Part shown: piece after piece, positions 47,284 to 59,639 of the stretch
Position numbering within the stretch: position 1 is the stretch's first letter
Layout: each line of letters begins with the position of its first letter
Source of the DNA: Favolaschia claudopus
Lineage: Eukaryota > Basidiomycota > Agaricomycetes > Agaricales > Mycenaceae
NCBI GenBank assembly: GCA_037176885.1
Contig: JAWWNJ010000013.1
Coordinates: 2,418,001 to 2,482,000 of the forward strand
DNA: 64,000 nucleotides
Reading direction: 5' to 3'
The notes under the pieces: generated by a model
Databases searched by the model: none
Told to the model about the DNA's origin: nothing
The model's input: only the letters and a program-made list of their open reading frames with translations
Position numbers and translations under genes: made by a program

Positions 47284-49061
47284 GGTTATAAGTATTTGAC
47301 ATCAAGTTGTATTGCTTCTCGTGCTTCAATCATACACGGACTTCCTTGCCCGGTCTGGCTTGTGAGTCTCTGATAACTCTGAGTAAGTATATGTTCAACA
47401 AAACTTTCAAAGCTGGGTACCTTGAGTAATTCCCTTGAACCATGCCACTACGTAAATATTTTGAATGTTTGGGGCCTGAGCAATTCACGGCAATAGTGGT
47501 CAAAAAGAGCGATGGTCTTCAATAAAAGCAAAGTGACCGAACATCTAGCTAAGAGCTCAATTTGCATTCACAGTATTAACAAATTGAACCTGACCAACAA
47601 CACCCACTGAGGCAAAATCTGTACAGCGCGTGTATCCTGCTGTGCTGATGGGATTATGCCCGACGAATGAACAGCGTATTGAATATCGAGAGAATGAGCA
47701 ACTTCCCTGCTGTTACCCGCCCCTAGTCATCTGAGACTCTATGGCATTGCAGGAGATAGCTATGTTGAATCTGAATCAAATAACAATATTCAGTGTTTAT
47801 CCGGTCGTAACAACCACAATAATTGCACACACCTAGCGTGCGAGCAGGGAACATTCAGAAACATTGATACTATTAGTCTACTCCTCATCCATAGTGCGGA
47901 GATGCTTGAAGAGCACATTCATATGAATGATGTACACAAGTGGAGGCATAAGTCATTAACAGAACAGAGCATTATGGTTCCGAAACCCAAGGGAAGTTGG
48001 ATGACTCACACGAAATATAGAAGAATTCGACGAAACCAAGTAGTAACTTCCACTTCTGATTTCGAACGTATCCTCCGCCTGTCCCAAATTGATCTATATA
48101 TGCAACGTTCAGTCAAGGAATATCTTCGTTTTGAGAGCACGAACCTCCTGATTGTTAGCCTCCCAGTTTCCGGTTTATTTGGGTTGATTAGTGCTCGGAG
48201 CGCGATATCGAGTATTCTTACGGGATCAAGGCCGATGGGCGCAAAAATCAGAGCGCGAGTGATTTACTGCGAAGTTTGATGAGTTAAGATTGTTTTGAAG
48301 AATGAGGGAAAGCCCTATCGAGTAAGTACGTACTGGATATTTCAGGCTTGTCATGAGAGAAGTATTAGCGTTCCGCGTTCACGAACTTGACAAGCCATTT
48401 GAAAGAATTTTTGTGGAGAAGAAGTGCTGTATAACAGCTTTCCCAGGAAAAAGCGAAGGCAAAGGAACGTACGCCGCAAACGATGTTCAAGTTGGCCGGT
48501 GCGCAACTGGAGAGAAATTTCCTGAAATAAGTATCTGAGATTTGAAAGAAAATTGAATAATACCTACTTGAATAACTCGCAAGACTTCTGAAAAATCTTA
48601 CCTGAGGTAGCACAAGATTCGATCGTAGAGCTGAAGATCCGACGAGACTCGGAGAGCAATGTCTGAGGAGTGCGGTAGAAACGGCGGCAAGGTGGCGGCG
48701 CAGCAGTCACCGAGCGTTGAAGCTTTAACGTTGAAAGTGAGATTTCTGTCCAAAGTTGGATGCACAGAAAAGCGCTGACTGAGTGAGATCAAGTGCGCCG
48801 GCGGCTTTTAGAAGAGTTGCATGATGGAGGAAGACTGCCGAACGTGAGCTGTGTGACTGATCTGTGACAGACAACGATCAGGCGTTCCTCATTGAGACCC
48901 ACGACTCGGACGACGACGACGAGAATCGCCACCGACGACACCCTACAACAATTTTGAAGCTCGTTAAATTCTCGCATTTTCATCCACTCTCCGCCCTTGC
49001 CCACGCCGGCCCCGATGTCCATCTTTTCTTGCTCTCCTCCGTCGACCAGCGTACTTCAAGT
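47284..49061. other. Block B non-coding sequence between two transposons
   Basis: Collinear with block A 12960-14730. A 61-codon frame at 48353-48538 is the counterpart of the short frame at 14071-14226. A minus-strand reading of 48792-48370 through a GTAAGA donor is open in this copy but carries a stop in block A. No gene is called. Confidence 0.45.
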
Positions 49062-49063
49062 TA

Positions 49064-52000
49064 CTGTACCATTTCGTTCAATTCTCGGCCGCTGTGACCC
49101 GTGACACAAAAATTCGAACTTTAGATTTCGAAGAAGGCCTAGATTGACCGTGACACATAATTTTTTTTCGTAAATTGGCCAGTACACCGTCCATCCCCCT
49201 ACAATACATGTATAGTAGCTCGGAATGCAGAATAGACAGTAGAAAGCGAGAAATTATCGTGCCAAGAGAAGTCCTTCCAAAAGGAGCTATTATGACGTGT
49301 ATAATTTTCTTCCCATTTTTCGTCGTCGTCCAGGGCAATGAGCGGGCTTCCCGACAAGCTGAAGATCCCTGAGGGGGTGGAAAGGCTTGCGCTACCAGCC
49401 GCCGACATCCCAGTTACCAGCCTCATCAACTTTGTCTTGCCTCCTCAACGCAAGTCGACTGCATTCGCCGACCCTTCTGACTATCTTTCCGACTTGCCGC
49501 CGACTGTCACCGTCTTTGACGTGAAAGACATACCCGTTCCACCATCTGTGGCTGTCAAGGCGTTCGGTCGCGCTATTCTCCTGGATCCGGATACCCAGTC
49601 TATCGAGCTCATTCATTCACCGGCACATCGAGGCAAAACAGACCGTTATCCGTTGTGGCTTGCTACGATATGGTCGTCAATGGAGGATGTGCGGGCAGCG
49701 AGAACAATCTGGCGTACCGCAGTGGATCGCGTTCACGAGATGCTTGAGAAGGTGTCGACCAGTAAAGCTGTGGCCGAACGCGCCAATACAGCGCTCACGG
49801 CCCTCGAAGGGATTTCCTGGACCGAGAAGATCAAGGGATTCAAAACGGGAGGCTCCATCCTCGACCTTTCATTCTGGCTCACCTCAGACTGGCTGACAAC
49901 GGACCACGAAGACCAGATGCTCGAACTTCTTGCACTCGATCTGGGGCTCAGTGATGCGAGTACGAACTCAATTCAGAGCACATACTTCGTCCAGGCCCTC
50001 GGCCAGGCATATAAAAACCCTCACACGTATCGCACGGCGCGCCATTTTCAGTGGCTTCGAGGGATTGGAACAGCTTTTGCTACAAAACAACGGCAGCGGT
50101 TAGGCACCATCGCAAACGTCAATGGGAATCACTGGGTCGCACTCACCATTGACTGGGAGGAGAAAACCATTGGCTATGGAGATGGCTTTCTTGCCCAGGT
50201 TCCTAAGGATCTCCGCAAACATCTGGACTGGTGGATCTTTGAGCATGTCGGCGAAGAATTCAGATGGACGAATATGCCTACCCCAAAGCAAACCGACGCC
50301 CATTCATGCGGAATCCTTGCATATTTTGCACTAGCACATTCCTTCGACAAGACGCGCTTCCCGCTTCCGGAATCCAGCGCCCCAGCATTGGCAGACGAAC
50401 GTATCAAAATGTTCCTGCGAATTGTTGAGCAACACGAGTCAAAGGTGCGTGAATAACTTACAGAGAATTCGTCGCATTAACCGCGCATACTTAGTTGGGA
50501 ACCTTCGCAAGTGAGGCTCGGGATTGTGAGTTCACGTTCACAACAGACATCGTCTGGGACCACAGTCCAGCCAACGATGCTTACGAACCTGAGGAAAACA
50601 ACGACGACTCGGATCTCGAGCCCTTACACCCTGCTAGTCCAGTGTACGAAGCACCGGATAACAGCACGAGCGATTCAGACTTTGAGCCTTCACGCAGCGC
50701 TACGCCAGGTTCACGGGCATCCAGCCCACCGCCCAGCCCCGCTCAGGAGGAATTCCCCCTCGAGCTTCTCCCCACAACTACCGGTCCGGATCGGCCATCG
50801 ACCCCCCCTACGACAAAGCGAACTTATGCTGAGAGGGCGTCCGATACCCCACACACGAGCCCCGCGAAGAAGAAAATTAAAGAAAAAGTCGAAAGCGCCA
50901 CAAGACGAGCTATGGACTCGCTGAGCAAGGGCACGAAGATTCCTGCGCTGTTCCGGATGGCGGGATGGGCGAAGCCGAAGGTCTTGAGCGAGCAGGAGAA
51001 GCAGGATGTTGTTGCGGCTGAAGCTGAAGAAGGGCGGATGAAGGCGGAAGAGTGGGCGAAGCGTGAGCGGGCCATAAAGGCGGAGCGCGATGCGAGTCGG
51101 AAAGCAGCGCAGAACGAACGTCAGCGTCGTCATCGTGCCTCGAAACGTGCCGCCAAAGAGGCGGAAAATCCTGGGGCAAGAAAGCGTCGAAAGGTGAGCT
51201 TTGACCGTGATTGAGAATGCATTCTTACCATTCCCAGGTTGCCCTCGAGTATCGCGAAACTACATCAGTCAGTGAAGTTGCGGAAGCGTCTCGCCCAGCC
51301 CGCCAAATCGGAAAGAAGATCAAAGAAAAAAATCGAAAGCCGCAAGGTCGCAAACAGACCAAAGCCGCGAGAACCCCGAAGTACGTGAACTGGGTGACCC
51401 CGTTCTCATGGTCGTGTATCACAGCGGCGCAGCGAAAGGTTGGGTGGGGCCTCACCGACATCGTTCGCGAGCTGCACCGCGTGAACTACGACTTCTTCCA
51501 GTATTTGACGGTGCAAACGCTCAAGGGCTGGATTGAGAAGGTCGATGGCTTCAGCCGATGGACTCCCAACGTCCTCGCACGCGCTGCTAAAGGCAATATT
51601 ACCGGCCACAACAAAGGTGGTCGTCGCGGGATTCTGGTGAGAATATTTGAATCTTTAATTGACGAGTAACTGAACGTCTTTCAGAGTGCTTACCCGGAAA
51701 TCATCGACGAGGTTATCTCCCAGCTGAAGGACCTACGTTCTGCCGGTGCTCCGCTATCGTTGGCGTCGGTGCGATGCATCATCATCGCGACCATCCGTGA
51801 CCAGGCTCCGGAAATCTTTGAGCAGAAGTTCAAAGACGGCTCGACTTTTCAGGTTTCTGACTCGTTTTGCAGGAAATTCCTGGATAAAACGTTAGTCTGG
51901 TCGATGCGGAAAGGCACCAAGGCCGCACAAAAATTACCTGTCGATGCTGAAGAAAAGTGTGAGACTGCCTTCCTTCGCCGAGCGTGGATGATCAAAGAGC

Positions 52001-53614
52001 ATCGAATCCCCGCGGAGCTGGTGATCAACGGAGACCAGACAGGTGTTGTGTACCTGCCGGGATCGCGGATGACCTACGCACCGCGCGGGTCGAAACAAGT
52101 CGGCCTGATTGGGAACGAGGAGAAGCGGGCCTTCACAGCATTGTTGACTGTATCGGCGGCTGGGAAACGGCTGCCTGTTCAGTGCGTCTACGAAGGAAAG
52201 ACAGATCGAAGCACACCTACCCAGTTTGCGGCTAATCGTAAGGAGTGCGACGAAGCACAGTTCCGCTTCGTCTTCTCCGGGAAAACGGGGAACCACTGGT
52301 CAAATCAGAAGACGATGCGAGAATGGATCGTTGAAATCGTCGCACCATTCTTAGCACGCGAGAGGGCTCGCCTCGGTCTGCATCCCAACCACAAAGCTTT
52401 GCTGATCTTCGACGTCTGGTCAGTTCACAGGTCAGAACCGTTCATGGACTGGTTGCGGGAGAATTACCCGAACATTCTCTTCGACTTCGTTCCTGGTGGC
52501 TGCACGAGCATTGGGCAGCCGCTCGATGTAGGTATAAATCGGCCTTTCAAGCACGCCGTAAAGGCCGCATATCATTCGTGGCTGGTGGAGACGCTTCTCA
52601 AGCAACGGCGCGCCGGAAAGAAGCTCGATCTTGACACCACCTTGCCGGTTCTTCGCGACGCCAGTGTTGGATGGCTTTGGCAAGGCTTCTGCGCCATCGA
52701 AAGTGAGAAACTGATTTTGAAGGTGAGTGTATTCTTCAAATGTAACTGCTATCACTCACCAGATTTTCCGATAAAGGCGTGGGAGATGTGCCTCGTCCGC
52801 GGGGGCCTCAACCTTTCATACAGTTGCATGACATCGTTTGAGACGACGGAACGCCTCGCCAACCTGCGAACGGAGCGACCGGATCTCTGGAATGATTTCA
52901 ATGACAAGGATAAGTTGCCAGATTATTGCCCCGGCGACGACGAGGAGGTTGCTGAGGACATCGAAGCGCATGAGGATGAAGAAATGGGGGCAGACGACTC
53001 GGAAGTACCCACTCGCGAGGTCGTCAACCACGTCATAACCAAAACGACGCGCAAGAACCGTAAGGTGCGCAAAGACGGGGCTGTGGGACTCGTGTCATCA
53101 TGCGAGGCTGAAGATATTGACGCGGAGGTTGCGGCACCCGAAGCTTCGGCTGGTGGAGACGCGGAAGGTGAGGGTAGCGGAAAGCGGCGTCGTCGTCCGA
53201 ACGTGAGATACGCTGGACCCGAGTTTTGGAGGCACGCGAACGACAATGACGAGGATTTGGCGGCCCCAGCCGATGCAGATTTGTTGTAGACACTTGCTGT
53301 AGCTGAATATAGCAAAGCTGGCGAGCTACAGACACAAAGAGGAGTTGTAGAGCGAAGTGTGAAGAAGAGAAAGCCACGATTTGCTTCCGCCTGTCAAACC
53401 TGTCATTTCGTGCGAAACCGTCGGCATTTTTGCGGCAAATCGATCGCTAACGGCCTACGGCATTCACGGCGGATTTTTTGAGCAATTTTGGCGCTTTTTT
53501 GTCACTTTTTTTGGACATTCGAAAAAGCCCTCGGTGACCCGTGACAGGTACGAAAATATTCGGAAAAAAATGGCCCTGTGACGCGTGACTTACGAATTGA
53601 ATGAAATGGTACAG
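49064..53614 (+). mobile_element. Ulp1-DDE DNA transposon, 4.55 kb
   Basis: Terminal inverted repeats CTGTACCATTTCGTTCAATT (left) and CTGTACCATTTCATTCAATT (right, reversed) are flanked by TA (49062-49063 and 53615-53616). Subterminal GTGACCCGTGACA-type repeats occur on both sides (about 49092, 49147, 53533 and 53578). The insertion interrupts block B where block A runs on (near 14725). It encodes one large protein with protease and transposase parts. TA target and a D-D-D catalytic set suggest a pogo/Tigger-like relative in the Tc1/mariner group. Confidence 0.85.
49338..53289 (+). CDS. Ulp1-type cysteine protease fused to DDE transposase
   Basis: Five exons join in phase 0: 49338-50444, 50495-51193, 51238-51636, 51685-52722 and 52777-53289, about 1251 residues. 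Residues 1-369 hold a C48 (Ulp1/SENP-like) protease with the full catalytic set: His265 (NGNHWVAL), Asp282 (GYGDGF), Gln318 (PKQTDAHSCG) and Cys324. Residues 370-600 are acidic, then Lys/Arg-rich. Residues about 620-730 contain a helix-turn-helix-like DNA-binding region (ITAAQRKVGWGLTDIVREL). The DDE part has Asp852 (INGDQTG), Asp978 (LLIFDVWSVHR) and Asp1016 (SIGQPLDVG), with 37 residues between the last two. The tail is acidic. Ulp1-like proteases remove SUMO or related tags, so one idea is that the enzyme edits host SUMOylation at its target; this is inference. The first intron could instead be retained, giving a protease ending at 50456. Confidence 0.8.
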
Positions 53615-53616
53615 TA

Positions 53617-55045
53617 CCTGAAGCATCAAGCACTTGCTTTGCCTCCCACTTTGTTATCAACTGTCTTGAGCGCTGCTGCCGTAGGCACGAGCTCTGGAGT
53701 GACCTCTATCTCAACGCAAGACTTGAGGGGGATTCGGATGCCGAGCCACATGGACAGGCTTCATCGGGCACAAATGGCGTGTATGGATGAAGCTGTGAAC
53801 AGAGGATGGCATTTGGGATGAAAAGGTAAGCCTGCTTCTTTAGATCTCATAATCTACATGCTCCTTCTAAGCATTGACTGTGATATCAAGTCCAGAGGAC
53901 TTTTCCCTCGAACTCTCGCCAACGAATCCCACGCGTGGGCGGCGCCTTTGTGCCTCAAATTGACCGTCTTCCAGCTACAACGGCGTACTCAAGATACTTC
54001 TTGTTATACATGCCCTGAGTGGGAAGACTACCCGCTGCAAATGCTCGTTACCGGATGGGACAATTGAGTGTATTGAGACGCACTGTTTGTGGAGCGATCC
54101 CTGTGTTGGCTGTCGATGTCTTGGGAATCCATCGACTCTGAGAGATAGTCAGATGGTCTTGGGTGTGCACTCTCCCTACTCTCCTCCTCTCGTGCCTGAG
54201 CTGACCTCGCTTTTCTAGGTCTTTGTTATTCCGAATACCGGTCCCCTGCCGCCTTGGTCCTGCGTGTCGGTGTCAACGTTACTGCCGCAGTCTGGCGACA
54301 TCTGCGCATTCACGGCGGCGATTGCACGCTCTCGTGCTTTACCCTCGCACCACTGGTTGTCGCTTTGAATCACCCATTCTTTCCGGCTGCCCCTGAGCGG
54401 TCTCAGGGTACGCATCCGCAACGCTGGCGGTGACCTCGAGCGCATACGCCTGCCTCGTTAGGAGCTTCGATTTGGCACGGCTATGACCTGCGCTCGTACG
54501 TGAGCTACTCTCACTCTCTTCGTCCTCACTCACCGGTGCTCATGTGATTCTCAGAACGTTCCTTGCCCGTATTCCATACACCATCCCTGATCCCTGTATA
54601 CGCGCACCTCCCACGCCTCCTAACTCGCCCGTCTTTCTCGCGAGTCAGCGGAGCATCCTCTCCAGCGCGTGTCACCCATTCCATTCTACTTCTAACTATC
54701 CTTTCTCGGATTGGCTAGTCCGACACCACCTTGCCTATCACCTCACCGCTAACTTAACGCACTCCTATCTCAGACCAACAGTCGCCCCCCTTCAACCCCA
54801 CACCGACCCCTCGCTGCCTTCGAGACGGCACGCACGCCGCCTTGCCACCAATTCGTAAGCTTGGGTAACGAGCGGGGGAAGGAAGAGACGAAAGGGATTC
54901 GAGAAAGGCGAGCTTCCGGTGGGGTACGGTTGCGGGAGGAAGAGGAGGGTGTGGGGAGTGTGTACGTGGTGTATGAGCTGATCGGAAGAGACGGGTCGAG
55001 GGGTTGGTGAGGTCGAGAGGGGCAGGCGGTGAAGATATCGTATGC
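53617..55045. other. Block B non-coding sequence
   Basis: Collinear with block A 14735-16410. GGTACGGTTGCGGGAGGAAG and GAGACGGGTCGAGGGGT occur in both. Open frames are not shared between the copies. No gene is called. Confidence 0.5.
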
Positions 55046-55053
55046 AGCGCGTT

Positions 55054-55843
55054 TAGTGTTGTCGTGGGTCGGGTCGCCGACCCTAGACCCGACCCAAGCC
55101 CGGGCTTTTCGGCCCGACCCTGACCCGACCCGGGCCCTACTTCGAGTCGGGTCGCGGGTCGGGTTGGGGATTTCGAGAGACCCTAGGCCCGGGTCGCCGA
55201 CCCGGGTCGGGACACTAAAATTTTGAGGGCTATTGTAAGCAATTAAATGTGAGTGTTGGTCGATTTATAGATTCTTGCGGCTCACAGCGTGTCAGTATAT
55301 CACTCGAGACCATGGTCAACCAGACAGACGATGTATTCGGGGAATCAAAGACCACATCAATCTATCGGATCGCGATCATAAGATAAGATAAGTTCTAACA
55401 AACCAGAAAAGCGAAAGCTTACCTCAAATACATGATCTGAACTATTTCAGACCGGGAAGACCTTTGAGAGATATACAAGCAAGCGATTATTCGAGGGTAT
55501 GTTGCGAAACAGACATGTTCACGCACCAAATTTCACGGAACTTCTAGGCTTGCACCAAAAAGGAATCTAACTGAAGCTTGAAACATTGACTGGCTGCTAG
55601 TTAGGGACCATCTCGACCTTAAGAACCGCAATTTATCTCCTGGCAAGGGATACACTCAATCATGATGGGTTTTACATCGAAATAAAAATTTTCTTACCCC
55701 GACCCGGGTCGCGACCCTGACCCGACCCGAGCCCGACCCGACCTTAGCTCCTGGGTCGGGTCGGGAGCTCGACGTCGACCCCGACCCTCTCTGACCCGAC
55801 CCAAGCCCGGGCTTTTGGGCCCGACCCGACCCTGACAACACTA
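55054..55843. mobile_element. 790-bp hAT-type MITE
   Basis: AGCGCGTT is duplicated exactly (55046-55053 and 55844-55851). The ends are TAGTGTTGTC and GACAACACTA. Both arms are packed with GGGTCGGGTC / GACCCGACCC repeats, and the middle 450 bases are AT-rich. No protein. The 8-bp TSD and TAGTG-type ends fit hAT, as for the element at 19295, but the arms share no sequence with it. Confidence 0.9.
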
Positions 55844-55908
55844 AGCGCGTTTGCGGCTCCCGATTGCTCCCGACGTCTTCATGGCTCGCGGTGGGGTGCA
55901 CCTGGGGG

Positions 55909-58900
55909 ACCAACGTTTTGCTGACAAATCGACCTTCAAGGTCGGGTTTTGAGGGTGCGTAAAACCCTGCCTCAAGCTCAAGGCACCGGCGTCGACATCA
56001 CCTAATTTTTACGTGGTAAGCGCATTTAGCCTAATCGGGAGCGTACTGCTGCGGCGGATTGGTGGCGGGTGGGCGCCGACGTCGGGCGACGGTATCGTCG
56101 TCGGTTGATTCAACAGCGTCGGTTGAATCAGAGTTTGATGGTCCCAAGTGCGCCGATACCTGCCGTTTCCGGCGCAATCTTTGGGTCTTGTTTGTCCAAT
56201 TGATCTGTTTGATCAGTCTGTCAATAACGTCAACAACGTCGACGGTCGGTTGCCTGCTCACTAACTTGCTCCTCCACTTACTCTGAAGAACCTGGTAGTG
56301 TCCAGACGGCAAATAAGTCGGAGCGGCGATGGATGAGTGAACAGCCGACCTGATCGTTCTCAGCGTCGTCGGCTCTCGTCGTCGTCGTTGACTAATTTGC
56401 CGTCGCCTCCGTCGACACCATCGCAAAACCAGTCGTCCTCCTACACAAGAGCTTTCAATTCGACTGTGAACTCAATCAGATCTTTGTTTCATACACTCCC
56501 CCCACCTCCCTATTACCCCCGCCGTCGCCGCCGTCGTTGCTAGCATCCCAGCTTTAGCCCTGTCATCCACCAATCAAGCGGTTTCTGTGCTATACCCCCT
56601 TGAAGCGAGATCGGTCTCCTCGCCCGGTACCCGTCGACTCTTCCCCGTTGCCGTCGTCCGCACCACCGCCGTTGTGACTTTTGGGAAACGACGGAAGCAG
56701 AATTCCAAGTGTTAATAGGGGCTGGAAGTCCGGAAGCAGCGGGTCTGGTAAACAATAGTCTTGTCTGGGGATGATGAGGTTGCGACGATGTGGCTGAAAG
56801 TAGCAACGGCGGTGGAAACGACGACGACGGCGGTGGAAGCAATGACGACGGAGGTGGAAGTGGCATTGGTGACGAGTCGTGGTGCTGTTGGACATGACCG
56901 GAGCAGGGTAAGAGCTGGTGTCCGTATCACTCATGAGCATGACGGCGGCAATGGCCCTCAGGGTAGCGGTGTATCTTGGAGGCGATGTGAGAGTAGAGCC
57001 AAAGATGCATTGGTACTACCTTGCTGGGGGAAGTTTTTTCGATACCTGCTTCATTTAGGTGCTGTCGTAGGAAAAAACAAGACATTGATGGGCAAGGACG
57101 GAGAATAAGAGTTGTAAATTGTAATTGGACACCAGAGATTGAATGAGTTGAGTTGTCGCGCATAAACAAACCGCTTACTTACATGACCGTGTCGATCTTG
57201 ACACTCCAATCGTGCAAACAGAAACAGCGATGTAGAAGCGTCGACGACGGCGGTGGTGGCTTTTCTTCCAGTCAGGTCAGCAAAATGCGGGGTAAATTCA
57301 AACTGGGGCCGCCGGTGGTGGTCAGTATAACTGATTAAGTTTGCGTGAACAGAAGGAGGTCGAATGCGTCCCCGAGAGTCGACCAAGAAGGGCGGGGTTG
57401 TGACGGCATGGCCGACCCCGACGTCCCGCCGCGTTTAAGCCGTCTTAACACCCACGGCATTGTCGCGCCGACAGCCACAGACGTAACATGCCGCTTTAAA
57501 GCCAGCCAATGGTGAGACGAATAAATCTCGTCGTCTCTCACTTTACTTATTGTTCTCTACTTTCTCAAGGAAATTCTGCCGATATCTATCGGAAATTGTT
57601 CTAGCAGCATGCCCGAAACTTTCTATATCAAAATATAGGTACATTTTCAACTTCTCATCCAAAGTGCACAAAATGGTCGGAAAGATGCTCAAGTTCTTAG
57701 AGCAAACTACGTCTTTGATACTGTGTTGCGGTGAAGACTACCTAAAATATGGTTATCTGCTGCAAACACTACAGATTTGCAGTAGAATCACTCTCAACAC
57801 TCACAAGTAATCTCGTTCAACGATGTTAACCCATTTCTTTCATTTCCATACGCAACGGAAGTAACGACAACCAACCCCTAAACAACGAAAGCCGGACCTT
57901 ACGATGGTAGATCACAACTCAACTCAATTTTGCTCGATGTAATAGGCCGCAAGAATGACAATGAAAAAATTCATAATATCATATGCTCATAATACTACAG
58001 GAGAAGGTAAACGACGATAAATAGCGGCGACGACGGCGGTGCATGTGACGACGGCGGTGGTGGATTTAGAGATGTTGAGCGCAAAATTTGACATCAATAA
58101 TGCTGATATTGAGGACGATGTCAGAGAAAGAGTCGTGAGGAATGACAGGAAATGGAGGGAGCAAGTGGGTACAACGATGGCGGCGGCTACGGGGGCGCGG
58201 ACTTCGGTGCGTGGCGATAAACGCGTAGAGTGGCGAAGAACACCGAGGTCGAGGGCATGGTGGACCGGAAGGCATCACCGTCGATTCACCGATGCATATA
58301 TCATATAGTCAGGCGAGCAGGGAGCGGGGTAGCAAGGCCACTGAGGGCAGGTGAAGTCGATAGTGAGAGCCCAGGAAGCGCGCGACGGCGGCAAAAGACA
58401 CTGAGGGTAAGGGGCAACACATAGGAAGGTGGTGTGGCTGGTTTGCAAGTTTGCAGCGCAGAGAACGAGACGGAGTGCGCAGAACTGACGGCGGCGGTGC
58501 GAAACCGGCGTTGCGAGGTGGGGACGCACGCAACGACCGTAGATAGCCCATAGGGCAAGGGCAGGGTGTGTCTGAAGGTAGTGGTGTGATTTTACAGTGC
58601 TTGAATAGTGCGAGGGGGCGGGATATGGATCACCGACGGCGGTGGACAGCGACGGCGGTGGACAGCGACGACGGTGGGCAGCAACGGCGCTACCCGGGTG
58701 CGTGCGGAGGCCGTAGAGACAACGGAGGGGGAGTGTTCTGGATGCTGGAAGGTGGTGGTGAGGCTGTTATATCTTTGTATTGGGCGGGAAGGGTTGCATA
58801 GGCGGAATTGAGGGCGGGGGGGATCGGGACTGGTCGAGCGAGATGACGAAGCAAGCAGAGGTCGCGAGAGTCGCAGAGCATATGGATACACAATTATCAG

Positions 58901-59630
58901 AGGTGATTGTACTGCATCCAGCCTTTTGTAGGCCGAGGGCTGGACGGGGCACGGAGAGCCGACGGCGGTGGGAGTGTGACTGGCGGCACGACATAGGGAA
59001 GCGAGCTGGAGACGTGTGACTCACGCGGTAGAAGGGGGCAGCGTATCCAAAAATGCTGGTAGAGATACAGGCGAGTAGGGCGAGCGGTAGGGCGAAGGAA
59101 GCGCAAGGTAGGCCGGGGTAGTAATCGACGACAGCAGATGCTAGGGTGAAGAGTGTGGTCTAAGACTTCGCATGTGGGTTTGTTACACAGACAAGAACTG
59201 GCTGTAGAATATTTGAGTCAATTGAATACACCGTCATCCAACGCGGAGGTGGATAAGCGTACCGTCGGTGGCCGAATGTTACCACTCCCCAGCACCGCTA
59301 TCTCCTCCCAAAAGACCCAAGAAAGCGCCATATGAGTAGCCCGAGACAGCCGACATACGCCCAAGCACCGAAGAGTCAAGGGATAGGCAAAGTAGCGAGA
59401 GTGGAGCGAGGAGGGGAACGACGACGGAGGTTGATCCGATAATAACACGACCAAACAAGCCGCCCACACCTACGCGCCACCGCCGACATCGACGCGGTCC
59501 CAAATTAGCGTCAGACCTCGGAGGTAAGGCTTATGATGTAACGTCGACGCCGTTGCTGGGAGCTTGAGGCTCGGTTTAGCTGACCCGATTAACCCCACCT
59601 TGAAGGTCGATTTGTCATCAAAACGTCGGT
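55909..59630. mobile_element. 3.72-kb long-TIR (Mutator-like) element
   Basis: The ends read ACC(A/G)ACGTTTTG, then TGACAAATCGACCTTCAAGG, on both sides. Similarity extends inward about 100 bp through CCTCAAGCTC and GGCGTCGAC. The flanks are ACCTGGGGG and ACCTGGGCT (55900-55908 and 59631-59639), a probable 9-bp TSD with two changes. Block B sequence resumes directly after it. The interior is rich in CGACGGCGGTGG-type strings and has no recognisable transposase. Several frames on both strands are of simple composition. Long TIRs and a 9-bp TSD suit Mutator-like elements, some of which carry captured gene pieces. Confidence 0.75.
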
Positions 59631-59639
59631 ACCTGGGCT

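Noticed and set aside
49052..49063. Extending the Ulp1-DDE element TIR outward to CTTCA
   Set aside because: The outer match is only five bases and gives no target duplication, whereas starting at CTGTACC leaves a TA on both sides.
52766..52776. Alternative acceptor CACCAG at 52757-52762 for the last intron of the Ulp1-DDE gene
   Set aside because: It would read a stop four codons into the exon; the AAAG acceptor ending at 52776 keeps the family-like AWEMCLV frame.
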